From positions 124,001-188,000 of the forward strand of contig NZ_LYPL01000008.1 in NCBI RefSeq assembly GCF_001662075.1: a DNA stretch of 64,000 nt. Reading direction: 5' to 3'. Made by a program: the position numbers and the translations under genes. Positions 53,191 to 62,895 of the stretch are shown here, in pieces. Under the pieces are notes generated by a model. That model saw only the letters and a program-made list of their open reading frames with translations. It was not told the DNA's origin and ran no database searches. Position 1 is the stretch's first letter; every line of letters begins with the position of its first letter. The DNA comes from Rhizobium bangladeshense (lineage in GTDB: Bacteria; Pseudomonadota; Alphaproteobacteria; Rhizobiales; Rhizobiaceae).

Positions 53191-53511
53191 TCAATAAGCG
53201 CTGCCGCTGCGGCCGAACGACGGGTTCCGTTCGGGACGGTCCAAATTCCTTACAGCAACGGGCTTTGGCTTGACCGACCGGGTGATCCTTGATGCCGCGA
53301 CCGGGACATAGGAACTGTTCGGATAGCTGCTGATAAAATTGCGATAGGCTCGATCGGTGTTGCTTCGCCGTGCGTTGCGCCAAGCCACTTCTTCAGCGGC
53401 GGTCGGCGCATTTCGGTAACCGCTGATGATTGACGCCAGCGTCATATTCGAGCCTTGAGAGGTGCATGAGGCAAGTATCAGCGTTCCGAGGATAGATATT
53501 TTGCGAAGCAT
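53191..53511 (-). CDS. small lipoprotein of unknown function
   Basis: The 106-residue protein has a lipoprotein signal with lipobox LASC (MLRKISILGTLILASCTS, Cys16). A short Ser/Arg-rich mature part follows (YRNFISSYPNSSYVPVAASR resembles one TPR-like helix pair found after caspase-type or surface proteins). I do not recognise the family. It lies between the double glycosyltransferase and the phosphoribosyltransferase-HAD gene on the same strand, 156 bp from the latter. Confidence 0.65.
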   Translation of the reverse strand: MLRKISILGTLILASCTSQGSNMTLASIISGYRNAPTAAEEVAWRNARRSNTDRAYRNFISSYPNSSYVPVAASRITRSVKPKPVAVRNLDRPERNPSFGRSGSAY

Positions 53512-53667
53512 ATATTGCCCTCCCCGCAGCTTATTTTAGTAAGCATTCACAAACTACGAAAGTCAATGCCCGCAAGGTGAAACTCAGTATTTTTCGATTG
53601 TCCGATGCATCCTTGAAGGACTTCTCCGGCTTTCAAGCAACGAATAGATGTACGTTTCAACTGGAGA

Positions 53668-55002
53668 TTAATCAGCGGCTTGTCTAAGTGCGCCGCCCTT
53701 TCGCAATGACAACTGTTCGGCGAGGAATTCCTCCAAGCTCAGCCCCAGCGTCACCTCACGCGAAATCGCCCATTTTCGCAACACAAGGTCGTAGCGCCTG
53801 CGCACATAGTCCTGATATTGGCCGGACGAAAGCGATGGAAGGTGGTGCACCTGCGGAATGAATTCGGCCGGCGTCTCTGCCCGGGACATGAGTTCCTGTT
53901 GAAAATCGGAAAGAACGATGATCGGATATTCGTTCTTGGCTGTGCAAATCTTGCGGATGGACTCAATGGCTTCGAGAAAGCCGTCTGGTCTTGGCCCGAG
54001 CCAGGTGACAAGAGTACGAGATTTTGCGCGGTTGTTCGCGTCGGTAATCGTATAACGGAGTTCCTCGGGCATAGTCTGCTCTCGCCTGAAAAACGCGAAT
54101 GCGTCGAAAGGCATTCTCATATTGAACAAGCTGCGCAAAGGGGTGGTCGGTAAAACCATCTGGTGGGTCTCCGTGCAAAGGACTGGCTTGTTCGATATCC
54201 TGGCAATCTCGTTCGCCTGCCTAAGATTACTCTCGACAAAGATCTCGGCATCACACTGCTGATAGAAGGTGGCCTTGAACCTTGCATGGGTGCCCCGCCG
54301 CCGACGCTCCGCCGCGCTCGGCAGATCGAGCATGATGAGCTTGCCGTAGTCGATCGCATTTGTACGAAGCCAGGTTTCGGTCAAGGACCGGTACTTTTCG
54401 AGCCGGCTGGTAACGAGATAGGCGATGAAGCGCGTCGGTTTATGAAGCGCCCGTGCATTTCTCAAGAAGGCTTCATAGGCCGGACCATCGTCATTTTCCG
54501 CATCGGTCGGGTCGAGGCAGAGCACCCCGTCAATGTCGATGCACGCCTTCGATAACAGGCCATGATGCATGAAATTCCACTGGAATAGCCTTGGCTGTTC
54601 GACGACCTCGAATATGAAGTCGACACCCTCGACGCTGTCGCACAGACCATAGACCGCAGCAAAGACAAATTCAGCGCGTCTTTCGCATGCCATCAACTTG
54701 GCTTTGGCTTCGCGCATGGCGCCACCGGTATTGATGCTGTCGTCGAGGACAAGGACCTTTCGAACGTCCGATGCTCTCCTGAACGAAGCTGTATTCTTTG
54801 TCGCACCGAAGGAATAAACGCGGCCTTCGATGAAGCTGTCCAGATCGGTCATCGGTAGGTTGGCGACAAGGCCGAGCATGTTGGCGGCCAGCAGGCCGCT
54901 GCGTGGAATACCGACGACCAGATCGATCTCGCGAGGCAGCTTGTGCAACCCGTTGACGATGGCTTTGTGAAGATCCGATATCGAGCGATACTGCATCCCC
55001 AT
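53668..55002 (-). CDS. phosphoribosyltransferase-HAD fusion protein
   Basis: The 444-residue protein has an N-terminal PRTase type I domain (residues 1-140) with the PRPP loop VLVLDDSINTGGAM at 84-97 and substrate flap-side VVGIPRSGLLAANML. A HAD-like domain follows, with motif I DIDGVLCLDPTD (155-166) and a LVTSRLEKY motif II-like Thr/Ser. The last 130 residues are unassigned. GGGGAG precedes the ATG. It lies 33 bp downstream of the caspase-fold gene, so they are probably co-transcribed. A role in nucleotide-sugar or ribose-phosphate supply for the nearby glycosyltransferases is only a suggestion. Confidence 0.75.
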   Translation of the reverse strand: MGMQYRSISDLHKAIVNGLHKLPREIDLVVGIPRSGLLAANMLGLVANLPMTDLDSFIEGRVYSFGATKNTASFRRASDVRKVLVLDDSINTGGAMREAKAKLMACERRAEFVFAAVYGLCDSVEGVDFIFEVVEQPRLFQWNFMHHGLLSKACIDIDGVLCLDPTDAENDDGPAYEAFLRNARALHKPTRFIAYLVTSRLEKYRSLTETWLRTNAIDYGKLIMLDLPSAAERRRRGTHARFKATFYQQCDAEIFVESNLRQANEIARISNKPVLCTETHQMVLPTTPLRSLFNMRMPFDAFAFFRREQTMPEELRYTITDANNRAKSRTLVTWLGPRPDGFLEAIESIRKICTAKNEYPIIVLSDFQQELMSRAETPAEFIPQVHHLPSLSSGQYQDYVRRRYDLVLRKWAISREVTLGLSLEEFLAEQLSLRKGGALRQAAD

Positions 55003-55035
55003 GCCGATGCTCCCCGTTTAGGTCAGCTCCGTCCG

Positions 55036-57177
55036 TCATTTGCCGTTCTGTTCCAAGAAGAGATCGACCTGAGCTTCCATCTTTTGCCGTGTTGCTGTGT
55101 CAAGTTTCTTGCCGATCGCCGCGCGCGCTTCATCGGCTCGATTAACGCCAAGCTTTTCGGCCAGCACCCCATAATAATAGGCAAGCGGCACATCCGCCTT
55201 TCCCGTGAAGCTGCCTTTGTCGTAACCGAAGGCAAGATCCAGATTGGCCAGTTCAAGGCCGCGATTGGCAGATAGCTTGAAAAGGGAAAGCGCGCGGTTT
55301 CGATCAGCAGAAAGCTTCTCGGCGCCTTTCAGATACAGTCTCGCGGCATAATAGGGGGCGTATTTATTGCCCATGTCCGTTGCCTTGAGCAGGGTTTCCA
55401 AGCCACGTCTAAGATCCTTCTTGGTGCCCTCTCCACTGATATAGGCCTGCCCCAGATTTGCCATGGCGTCGATCTGGCCCGTATCGGCTGCTGCCATGTA
55501 AAGTGCTACAGCCTGCGAGGGATCCTGCTTTACACCTGTGCCCAGCCTGTAGCAGTCACCCAGCGCCGTGATCGCGTTGGCCCATCCGCTGGAAGCGGCA
55601 AGACGATACCAGAGAATGCCTTCTTCCGGCTTCTTCGACACACCCTGGCCAAGAATATAGGCTGTGCCGACGTTCGTGCGTGCGCGCAGGTTGCCCATTT
55701 TTGCGGCCGCCATGTAGTAGGAGAGAGCCTGATCATAGTCGACCTTCCGACCGATCCCCATGCGAGCCATATAGCCAAGATTGACGAGAGCGGCGCTATA
55801 CTGCTGGCCGCCCGCGACTTTATAGAAGTATTCCGCCCAGTTGTATCGACCGGCTATCTCGAGAACACGACCAAGCTGATACTGCAGCCGCGGATTGTTC
55901 TGATCTGCGGCTAGGGCGAAGGCGCAGGCCCGCAAAGCGTCGCGCACGTTGACGAGACCATTGCTGACGCCGGGGACCTGTCGCTGCGGATCGTTCGGGT
56001 CGGCAGCGTACAGATCGCATTCCGTCACAAGACTGCGCATCCCGCCCGCCGTCTCGGGCAGTACACCCGGCCACATCCTGAACGTTTCGCTTACCGCTCG
56101 CTCGCCCGATTGCTGGAAGACGAACTCCTTAGCCTCGGCGTCGTCCGTACTTGGCACCTGGCCGGCAATGGATGAGGCGACAAGGCTTTCACGGACATAG
56201 AGCCCGCGTTTCGAAAGGGCGGCAACCTGGACACGGCTCTTTTCCTCCGCCTCGGCCGCGTGCGCGCTTTGGGGAAAGATCTTGGCAAAGCGCTCGAAAT
56301 CGGCAGGATCTGGGCTATCCTTGATGAAGGTCCACAGCACCTCGTCGATAGCAACCGGGCTCGAGGTCTCGGTCGGCGGAACAACGGCTTCCGCGTTCAA
56401 GATTGCCGCCTGTGGTCGGAATACGAACCGTGTTTCGATCGAGCCGGTGATCCAAGGGATTTGGGCATTGCCGGTCGCTTGCCTGACATCGCCGCGAACC
56501 GTGCGAAACGTATCGTAAACATCCAGGTTTGGTCGCTGCAGGGCATTGGCGAGCGCCGCCGAATAGGGGCTGTTCAGCCCGGTGCCATCATAGGCGACTT
56601 CACCGGCGCTGGTTGCATAGGCCACCAGGACCTGCCCGCTTCCCGCCTCAGTGTCCGCCAGCCCCTGACGAAGACCCTGGAAATTTGCAGCCGGATTGTT
56701 TCGGCAGGCATCAAGAATGAAGAGCTTCAGCCCGACAGGATCGTTCTTGACGATATCGATGAGGTCATTGAGCACGAGTGCATCGGCGACGACCCGCTGT
56801 GCAGAACTGGTATCGACGTCCACGGGCAGTAGGAGATTGCGGCCATTGGCCTGCAAGGCGTGGCCGGCATAGTAGAAGACGGCTATATCGGCACCGACCA
56901 GATGGGTCCGAACGGTCTCTTTTAGGTCTCCGACTGCCTCTTTCTTCAGGTCGTAAAACAACAGTACGTCGAAATTCAATTCGGTCAGGGTATTGGCGAT
57001 CAGCTTGGCGTCATTCTGGGGATTGCTCAACGGCGCAAAAGGATAGTCACTATTGCCGATGACGATCGCCGCGCGCTTTTCTGCGTGAGCAGATCCCGCG
57101 AAGACCTGACACGCGATCAGCAGAAATAGGCAGATAAACAAACGCGGGCCTCGCCCCTGCGCAGATATGGAAACCAT
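55036..57177 (-). CDS. secreted caspase-fold (peptidase C14) protein with Sel1 repeats
   Basis: The 713-residue precursor has a signal peptide (about 1-32) and a caspase-like domain (33-250) with the catalytic pair His106 (FYYAGHALQANG) and Cys158 (LFILDACRNNP). The C-terminal half has about seven Sel1-type repeats (LGYMARMGIGRKVDYDQALS, MANLGQAYISGEGTKKDLRR). I placed the start at 57177, with GGAG 8 bases upstream, rather than at the ATG at 57258. The dyad is intact, so proteolysis in the periplasm or outside the cell is plausible. Targets are unknown. Confidence 0.82.
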   Translation of the reverse strand: MVSISAQGRGPRLFICLFLLIACQVFAGSAHAEKRAAIVIGNSDYPFAPLSNPQNDAKLIANTLTELNFDVLLFYDLKKEAVGDLKETVRTHLVGADIAVFYYAGHALQANGRNLLLPVDVDTSSAQRVVADALVLNDLIDIVKNDPVGLKLFILDACRNNPAANFQGLRQGLADTEAGSGQVLVAYATSAGEVAYDGTGLNSPYSAALANALQRPNLDVYDTFRTVRGDVRQATGNAQIPWITGSIETRFVFRPQAAILNAEAVVPPTETSSPVAIDEVLWTFIKDSPDPADFERFAKIFPQSAHAAEAEEKSRVQVAALSKRGLYVRESLVASSIAGQVPSTDDAEAKEFVFQQSGERAVSETFRMWPGVLPETAGGMRSLVTECDLYAADPNDPQRQVPGVSNGLVNVRDALRACAFALAADQNNPRLQYQLGRVLEIAGRYNWAEYFYKVAGGQQYSAALVNLGYMARMGIGRKVDYDQALSYYMAAAKMGNLRARTNVGTAYILGQGVSKKPEEGILWYRLAASSGWANAITALGDCYRLGTGVKQDPSQAVALYMAAADTGQIDAMANLGQAYISGEGTKKDLRRGLETLLKATDMGNKYAPYYAARLYLKGAEKLSADRNRALSLFKLSANRGLELANLDLAFGYDKGSFTGKADVPLAYYYGVLAEKLGVNRADEARAAIGKKLDTATRQKMEAQVDLFLEQNGK

Positions 57178-57788
57178 CACTGTCGCTCCAATGAGAAGAC
57201 CATGCCCGAAACCATCGGTGCAAAGCCTGAACGTTGCTTGTCTGCCTGCCACTCCCACGATCGAGAATTCGAAGTGTATTAGCCCCCGGATAATCTCCGC
57301 CAGTCTGCCTATTTACACCCAAGCGGTAGCCGTTCTGCAATACAAATCGCAGAACCGGCATCGATCGAACCTCGACGGGTGGAAACGCAGTAGCGGTGGC
57401 GGTGAGGACAAAGCTGGAGAACGTCGATGCCTCCGCAACAAGAGCGTGGCCGCAGAATATACGACACCTCGGAAGCCCGCATCGAACGCTATCATTTCGG
57501 TAAGGCCTGCGCGAGGTCCAGCACAATGCCACGGACATCCACGAGAAGCAGACCGACTAACAAGCCAGGAAAACGTAGTCCAACGCTTTTTGGTGCCGCC
57601 CGCATGGAACATCCGCCTCGGCGAAAGGTTAGCGGGCGTCGATTAGCGATGACACGGTCGTTTCCGCAAGTCGATCAGGACTCGGGGCGCGCGTCGCGAC
57701 GAAGCACTCGATATCATTGGTAGGTTGCTTCAGAGCAGTCTTTCGCTTCCCACCACCTGATGTTCGGCGCATTGATGGAGGTCTCTCG
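57178..57788. other. 611-bp divergent intergenic region with no recognised gene
   Basis: Between the caspase-fold gene (minus) and the GT87-like gene (plus), open frames of up to about 100 codons occur on both strands (for example 57427-57723). They are rich in Arg/Ser/Pro, lack ribosome sites and match nothing I know. The region must carry both promoters, but I could not assign boxes with confidence. Confidence 0.6.
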
Positions 57789-58958
57789 ATGGAAGGCTCT
57801 GCTTCTACTGAACCCCGCGATAAACCGTTTCAATTGCTCGCGACAATCGCTCTTGCCGGCATATGCTTGTGGGTGATCCGCACTGAATTTCCGCGTGTCG
57901 TTTCAGATCACGGCCTCTGGGACTTCGGCGCATTCCTCGCCTCCGGCCGCGCGGCAGCTGCTGGCTTGGACCCTTATGGCATATATCCTCCTCTCACGCC
58001 GCACGTCATCTTTCCGGGATTTGAAGCTTGGAACCCCAACCTCAATCCTCCGATCTCCGCACTTCTATTCCAAGCCTTCGATATCGCGGAGCCCGGGTGG
58101 TCGCTGCGTATCTGGTGGGTGATTTCGATTGCCAGCTACATCGCTGCGGTCGCCTTGCTGCTGCGACGCTACAGCTACGGCCTGCACCACGGATTGATCG
58201 CCATCTGGGCTTTCGCATTGGCCGGCTTTTGGGACACGCTCTACCTCGGTCAGATCTACATGCCTCTTGTCTTGATCGCCGTCATCGCCTGGCTCCGCCT
58301 GGAAGGAGGCGATAAAATATTCGCCGGCATCATGATCGGCTTGCTCATTTCGATGAAACCGAATTTCGCAGTCTGGCCGGTGCTGCTCTTTCTTGCCGGC
58401 CATCGGCTACCGGGCCTAATATCGTTAGCCACCGCGGCCGTCATTGCCGTCATTCCACTCGCAATTTTCGGTCCCGCAATCTATCTCGACTGGCTGCGTC
58501 TCGTCGCTACGGACGGCGAACGTGCATTCTTTCTCACCAATGCTTCTTTTGCAGGTCTGGCCGCGCGTGCCGGCTTCCCGGCGGTGGGCACAGTTCTTGC
58601 CGTTTCATTGCTGCTTGTCCTCGCCGCCTGGGCATTCCTCCGCCGTCCGCCGGCAATCTCCGTCAGCGGGCTGGCGCTGGTTGCTTCCCTTCTGGCCTCC
58701 CCTCTGGGATGGATCCACTACACGCTCTTCCTGCTGCCCGTCCTGCTGCACCATTGGCAGAGACCGTGGGCATGGTTGTCAGGTACCGCGCTGATAATAC
58801 CGGTCCCAATCATACTCGGTTACTTCGGCGCTCCCCGCCTGATCCAACTGACGGCAGGGTCAGTGTACGCGTGGGCGCTCGTGCTGGTGCTCGCTGGTCT
58901 GATCATTTCAGAACGCGGAAGACAATCTGCTCCAGCTCAGGAAGGGTTTCTGCGGTAG
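57789..58958 (+). CDS. GT87-like polyprenyl-phosphate-dependent membrane glycosyltransferase
   Basis: The 389-residue protein has about ten membrane helices and the GT87 (DUF2029) layout. The first periplasmic loop holds WDFGAFLASGRAAAAGLDPY and the N-P-P-I segment PNLNPPISALLF; later come GQIYMPLVLIAVIAWL and MKPNFAVWPVLLFL. Such enzymes move mannose, arabinose or similar sugars from lipid carriers. GGAGG lies 7 bases before the ATG at 57789. Its end overlaps the convergent neighbour by 22 bp. Confidence 0.8.
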   Translation: MEGSASTEPRDKPFQLLATIALAGICLWVIRTEFPRVVSDHGLWDFGAFLASGRAAAAGLDPYGIYPPLTPHVIFPGFEAWNPNLNPPISALLFQAFDIAEPGWSLRIWWVISIASYIAAVALLLRRYSYGLHHGLIAIWAFALAGFWDTLYLGQIYMPLVLIAVIAWLRLEGGDKIFAGIMIGLLISMKPNFAVWPVLLFLAGHRLPGLISLATAAVIAVIPLAIFGPAIYLDWLRLVATDGERAFFLTNASFAGLAARAGFPAVGTVLAVSLLLVLAAWAFLRRPPAISVSGLALVASLLASPLGWIHYTLFLLPVLLHHWQRPWAWLSGTALIIPVPIILGYFGAPRLIQLTAGSVYAWALVLVLAGLIISERGRQSAPAQEGFLR

Positions 58959-60517
58959 ATGCGCCAATCCGCTGTCTCCCGCACGAGATCATAGTGGCGG
59001 GCTATATAATGCGCATAGATGTCCCGCATGCCGTTCCCTGTCCAGATTTCTATGGGCCACTTCGGATCGAGGATCAGGTCCACGTCGGCGAACATCTCTT
59101 CCGCGGCTGGACGATACTCAGGCCCAAGAGTGCGTCCCCAATGATACCAGACGCTATCTCCGGCGGGCGGCGTGAGGCGGAGACCGGCGGAAAACGGATT
59201 AACGAAATCCAGAACGGCAACACGCTCAGACCCAGCATCCAATTGCGAAAGGGCGGCCGAGGCGTCGGCGATCGTGCGGTTGTATCCCTGGAAATATTCG
59301 AATTGGCCGGCACTCCACATCTCCACCAGCCGAACCCCGGAAAAGGCAGGCAGCGGAATAGCTTCGCCTCGTCCGACGGCTGAATAATAGGCATGAATGG
59401 CAAGCGACGCAGCATTGCCGACCGCAGCCGGCATGAGGAGAAATGCTACGAGCAGCGGCATGGCGATCCGCGCTCTTGCATTCCGAGAGCGAAGCTCGGC
59501 GCGAAAGACACTTTCCGACAGCACGGCAGCGCTTGCGCCAAGCGTCAGAATCCCAAAGAATTGGAAGTTCTGCTCGATCAGGAGGATTCCGGATGTCATG
59601 CAGAAGCCGACAAAGAGCAGATGCCGATAGGTTGGTGTCAGGCTGAAAAGGATGACGGCGACAGCCAGGTAAGCAAGAAGGTCGGCGAAATTATGCCGTA
59701 CCACGTGGCCGATAGCCGTCATCGTCGGGAACCCGCCGCTGTTCTTCCCGGCAAGACTGATGTCGAGGAGGTAGTTGACCCCTCCGCCCCAGACCATCTC
59801 AATCGCCAGGATGCTCGCGGCGACGATCCCAAACGCGCGCGCCACCCAGCCGGTCTGGCGGCGGTCAAAAAGCATGAACATCAGAAACGCAAGGCCCACG
59901 ACACCATAGGTGATCTTGGTGTAAAGCATCAGCAGCACGAGGAAGCTGGCACATGCTGCGTCCGCGCCTTTGCCGCTGCTGGCGCCCGGCAATCGGGACA
60001 GGTACATAACCAGCAGCAAGCCAAGTGACGCCCAGCCGATCCGGTTGTAGAACATGGCAAAGCTAAGTTCCCCGATCCGTTCGCCCGGGTTTGCAGGTAC
60101 CGCGAGCACCAGAAGCAGACAGCTTGCCAGCGGCAGCCCGAGCGTCCAATGCATTCGGCTGCCGACGATTTCGGCGGCGACGAGGGAGAACAACAGGATC
60201 AGCAGGGACAGTCCCACTGGCATTGCCGCGCCCATGCTACCGGACAGAGCGTAGCCGGCAGCCGGGATATAAAATGTCAGCGGCCCGAGAGGTGTGTGGA
60301 AATCAACGTTCGGCACCTGTCCAGCCGCGATCCGATGTGCGCCATCAAGAAAGACGAATAGATCGTTGACGTATTTGGTCGTGACCGTTGCGCCCGGCAG
60401 AGCGAGGAGACCGGCAAGAAGCAATCCGATGCCGGGGACAATGGCACGCCACCAATTCAACTGAACGGCCGGTCGCGATGTAGCTTTCTCCGGTATCGAC
60501 GTCGATGCTTGCGTCAC
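58937..60517 (-). CDS. polytopic GT-C-like membrane protein, paralogue 1
   Basis: The 526-residue protein has about ten to twelve membrane helices. A conserved first loop reads FLDGAHRIAAGQVPNVDFHT followed by PLGPLTFYIPAAGYALSG. The last 150 residues are a soluble periplasmic-type tail with VAVLDFVNPFSAGLRLTPPA. The next gene upstream (60524-62149) encodes a clear paralogue, 6 bp away. The D-F-x-T-P loop resembles GT-C transferases using polyprenyl-phosphate sugars. With DprE1/DprE2 in the same operon, an arabinosyl or ribosyl donor is suggested. Confidence 0.7.
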   Translation of the reverse strand: MTQASTSIPEKATSRPAVQLNWWRAIVPGIGLLLAGLLALPGATVTTKYVNDLFVFLDGAHRIAAGQVPNVDFHTPLGPLTFYIPAAGYALSGSMGAAMPVGLSLLILLFSLVAAEIVGSRMHWTLGLPLASCLLLVLAVPANPGERIGELSFAMFYNRIGWASLGLLLVMYLSRLPGASSGKGADAACASFLVLLMLYTKITYGVVGLAFLMFMLFDRRQTGWVARAFGIVAASILAIEMVWGGGVNYLLDISLAGKNSGGFPTMTAIGHVVRHNFADLLAYLAVAVILFSLTPTYRHLLFVGFCMTSGILLIEQNFQFFGILTLGASAAVLSESVFRAELRSRNARARIAMPLLVAFLLMPAAVGNAASLAIHAYYSAVGRGEAIPLPAFSGVRLVEMWSAGQFEYFQGYNRTIADASAALSQLDAGSERVAVLDFVNPFSAGLRLTPPAGDSVWYHWGRTLGPEYRPAAEEMFADVDLILDPKWPIEIWTGNGMRDIYAHYIARHYDLVRETADWRIYRRNPS

Positions 60518-60523
60518 CGTGCC

Positions 60524-62149
60524 TCACTTTGCGCCTTTGCCTGGGCGCCACTGATAAATCGTCCATTCGGATGTCTTCCGCACGACATCGAAATTCGCCG
60601 AAAGGAATGGACCATACAGCTCCTGCAGCGGCAGGCTGTTGATGCCGGTTTTGGGCACCATGACGATCTTGACGTCGGCGAAGAGCACGTCCGGCGGGAT
60701 ATAGGACCTTTCATTGATGTTGCGGTTCCAGTGAAGCCAGGCGGTATCGCCGGCAGGCGGGCGAATGTCGAATCCGGCCGAAAAGGGGTTTGCGAAATCG
60801 AGGACGAAAACCCGTTCGGCTGGATCCGGCAGAGATTGAAGAAGCGCGCCACCGCTGACGATGCCATCGAGGTAGCGTCTTATGAAATCGGGCTCGCCGC
60901 CCGGCGGATCGACTTCCCGAACATCTTCAAATTGCGGCAGCCCGAGAGACTGCCCCGCTTTGCCGGCCGCGAGCGCCGTATGCAGGGCGACGGCCGCGCT
61001 GTGGTGCACGATCGGAGGCAACAGGAACAAGATGCCGATCAGCGGCAGGGCGCCGGCGGCACGAGCCAAGCGTCCTGCTGAGCGGCTTTCATTGCCCGGT
61101 TCAACCCGGGCCGCCTTCTGCGCCAGCACGATTGCACCGCAATAGAGCGTGATGATCCCCCAGCTGTGGGCATTCTGATTGATGAGCGCCACGCCGGCGC
61201 CGATGCAAAAGCCACAGAGGACAAGATCTCGAAGGCTGCGGCTTTGCCAGAGGGCGAGCGAAGCGACGGCCGCGAATACTGTGAGATCGGAAAAGTTTTC
61301 GCGGAGATTCTTCAGAATGCTGCCGAAATCATGACCGCCGCTGACGCGCGCCGCCGCCCGCAGATCCTCAATGTGCTGGACCGTTCCGCGCCAGAAGAAC
61401 TCGATTGCGACCATCGCCAGTCCCGTCACCATCAGAGCCGTCACGCTCCAGCGCCGTTGCCGCCGATCGGAGAGAATGATTGCGATGAGGCCGATCCCGG
61501 CGAGCCCATAGGTCACCTTGGTATAGAACGAGACAAGCAACAGGAAGACGGCTGCGAGAGCATCGGCGATATCATTGCGCCTGGCTGGCGACCGCGGTGC
61601 CAGATACATAACCACCAACAGGCCGAGAGCGACCCAACCGATGCGGTTATAGAACATCGCGAAGGAAGGATACCAGATGGAACTGCCGAGATTGATCGGA
61701 GCCGCGAGAATGAGAAGAAGGAATATGCCGAGCCCGGCAGCCAATGAAGGTGCGAGGCGAGACCCAAGGATGCGGATCATCGCGGGGATGAAAGCGACAA
61801 GGACGATCGCCATGCCCAGAGGTATGGCAGCCCCGAAATTTCCTGACAGAAGATATCCCGCAGCCGGAATGTAAAAGACGAGTGGCCCGAGCGCGGTGTG
61901 GAAATCGCGGTTCGGCACCTGGCCAAAGGCGATGCGATGCGCACCGTCGATGAAGATCAGCACGTCGTTGATGAAGGCGGCATTGATGGTCCTGCCCGGC
62001 AGCGCGAGCATGGCGACACAGGCCAAGGCGACGACGATGATCGCGCCTTCCGCCGACAGCAGTCGCCGTATCCAGGTTGCAGGTCGCGTGTGGGCACGAG
62101 TTCCCGCTCCGATGGCCGCATAGGCTGCCTGATTTGTGGGTTCCGTCAC
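60524..62149 (-). CDS. polytopic GT-C-like membrane protein, paralogue 2
   Basis: The 541-residue protein has the same plan as its downstream neighbour: FIDGAHRIAFGQVPNRDFHT and ALGPLVFYIPAAGYLLSGNF in the first loop, multiple helices, and the C-terminal FVLDFANPFSAGFDIRPPAG with AWLHWNRNINERSY. The pair clearly arose by tandem duplication, but little DNA identity is obvious, so it is old. It overlaps the DprE2-like gene by 4 bp. Confidence 0.7.
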   Translation of the reverse strand: MTEPTNQAAYAAIGAGTRAHTRPATWIRRLLSAEGAIIVVALACVAMLALPGRTINAAFINDVLIFIDGAHRIAFGQVPNRDFHTALGPLVFYIPAAGYLLSGNFGAAIPLGMAIVLVAFIPAMIRILGSRLAPSLAAGLGIFLLLILAAPINLGSSIWYPSFAMFYNRIGWVALGLLVVMYLAPRSPARRNDIADALAAVFLLLVSFYTKVTYGLAGIGLIAIILSDRRQRRWSVTALMVTGLAMVAIEFFWRGTVQHIEDLRAAARVSGGHDFGSILKNLRENFSDLTVFAAVASLALWQSRSLRDLVLCGFCIGAGVALINQNAHSWGIITLYCGAIVLAQKAARVEPGNESRSAGRLARAAGALPLIGILFLLPPIVHHSAAVALHTALAAGKAGQSLGLPQFEDVREVDPPGGEPDFIRRYLDGIVSGGALLQSLPDPAERVFVLDFANPFSAGFDIRPPAGDTAWLHWNRNINERSYIPPDVLFADVKIVMVPKTGINSLPLQELYGPFLSANFDVVRKTSEWTIYQWRPGKGAK

Positions 62150-62895
62150 AGCCGCAACCTCTTGAAGATGGACTCTGGGATTGACCGGATTATCGTCATG
62201 AGCGGTCGCCAGACCGCCCTGACGTAGAGGACGTCACTGCTGCTCCCGCCCTCGGCGGCCGCGAAAATCTTTTGCGCCACCTCCTGCGGTTCGGCCGTGA
62301 GAAGCGGCGGAAGTTTCATCCCATCGGTCATGCGCGTGCGAACAAAGCCGGGCTTTACGGTCAGCACGCGCACGCCGGATCGGGACAGCCTGTTCCTCAG
62401 GCCAGACAAGAAGGCGGTCAAACCGGCTTTGGCGGCGCCATAGACATAGTTCGACGCTCGTCCGCGATCGCCGGCAACAGAGCTCGTTCCGACGATCGTG
62501 CCCGATCCGCGCGCCTCGAAACGCTCGGCCAGAAGACCAAGAAGCAAAGCCGGCCCCTCGAAGTTCGTCCGCATGACCATGGCGGCATATTCGAGCTCCT
62601 GTTCAGCCCGGGACTGCTCACCGAGTTCGCCGACGACGCAGACCACCGTGTCCGGCAAGGGTGAGACGGCACCGAGGAAGGCCTCGAAGCGAGCAGTCTC
62701 CAGGATATCGAGCTCATGAACGGTGACAGCTGCTCCCGTCCGTGCGGCGATGTCGTCGGCTTCGCGTTGAACGGCCGCGCGCGTCCGTCCCGCCAGATGA
62801 ATTGCCCAGCCTGCCTCGGCATAGACAATTGCCGTCGCCCGACCAATATCCGAGGTCGCGCCGATCATGAGCAGTGTCTTGCCGGTCCCCTTCAT
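62146..62895 (-). CDS. DprE2-like short-chain dehydrogenase (polyprenylphosphoryl 2-keto-pentose reductase)
   Basis: The 249-residue SDR has the cofactor motif LMIGATSDIGRATA, catalytic Ser in TIVGTSSVAGDRG and YVYGAAKAGLTAFLSGL, and ends in the DprE2-like KPGFVRTRMTDGMKLPP. I set the start at the ATG at 62895, overlapping the stop of the DprE1-like gene by 4 bp (ATGA); the frame runs on upstream but lies inside that gene. In mycobacteria, DprE1 oxidises polyprenylphosphoryl ribose and DprE2 reduces it to the arabinose form. The gene pairing supports the same reaction here. Confidence 0.82.
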   Translation of the reverse strand: MKGTGKTLLMIGATSDIGRATAIVYAEAGWAIHLAGRTRAAVQREADDIAARTGAAVTVHELDILETARFEAFLGAVSPLPDTVVCVVGELGEQSRAEQELEYAAMVMRTNFEGPALLLGLLAERFEARGSGTIVGTSSVAGDRGRASNYVYGAAKAGLTAFLSGLRNRLSRSGVRVLTVKPGFVRTRMTDGMKLPPLLTAEPQEVAQKIFAAAEGGSSSDVLYVRAVWRPLMTIIRSIPESIFKRLRL

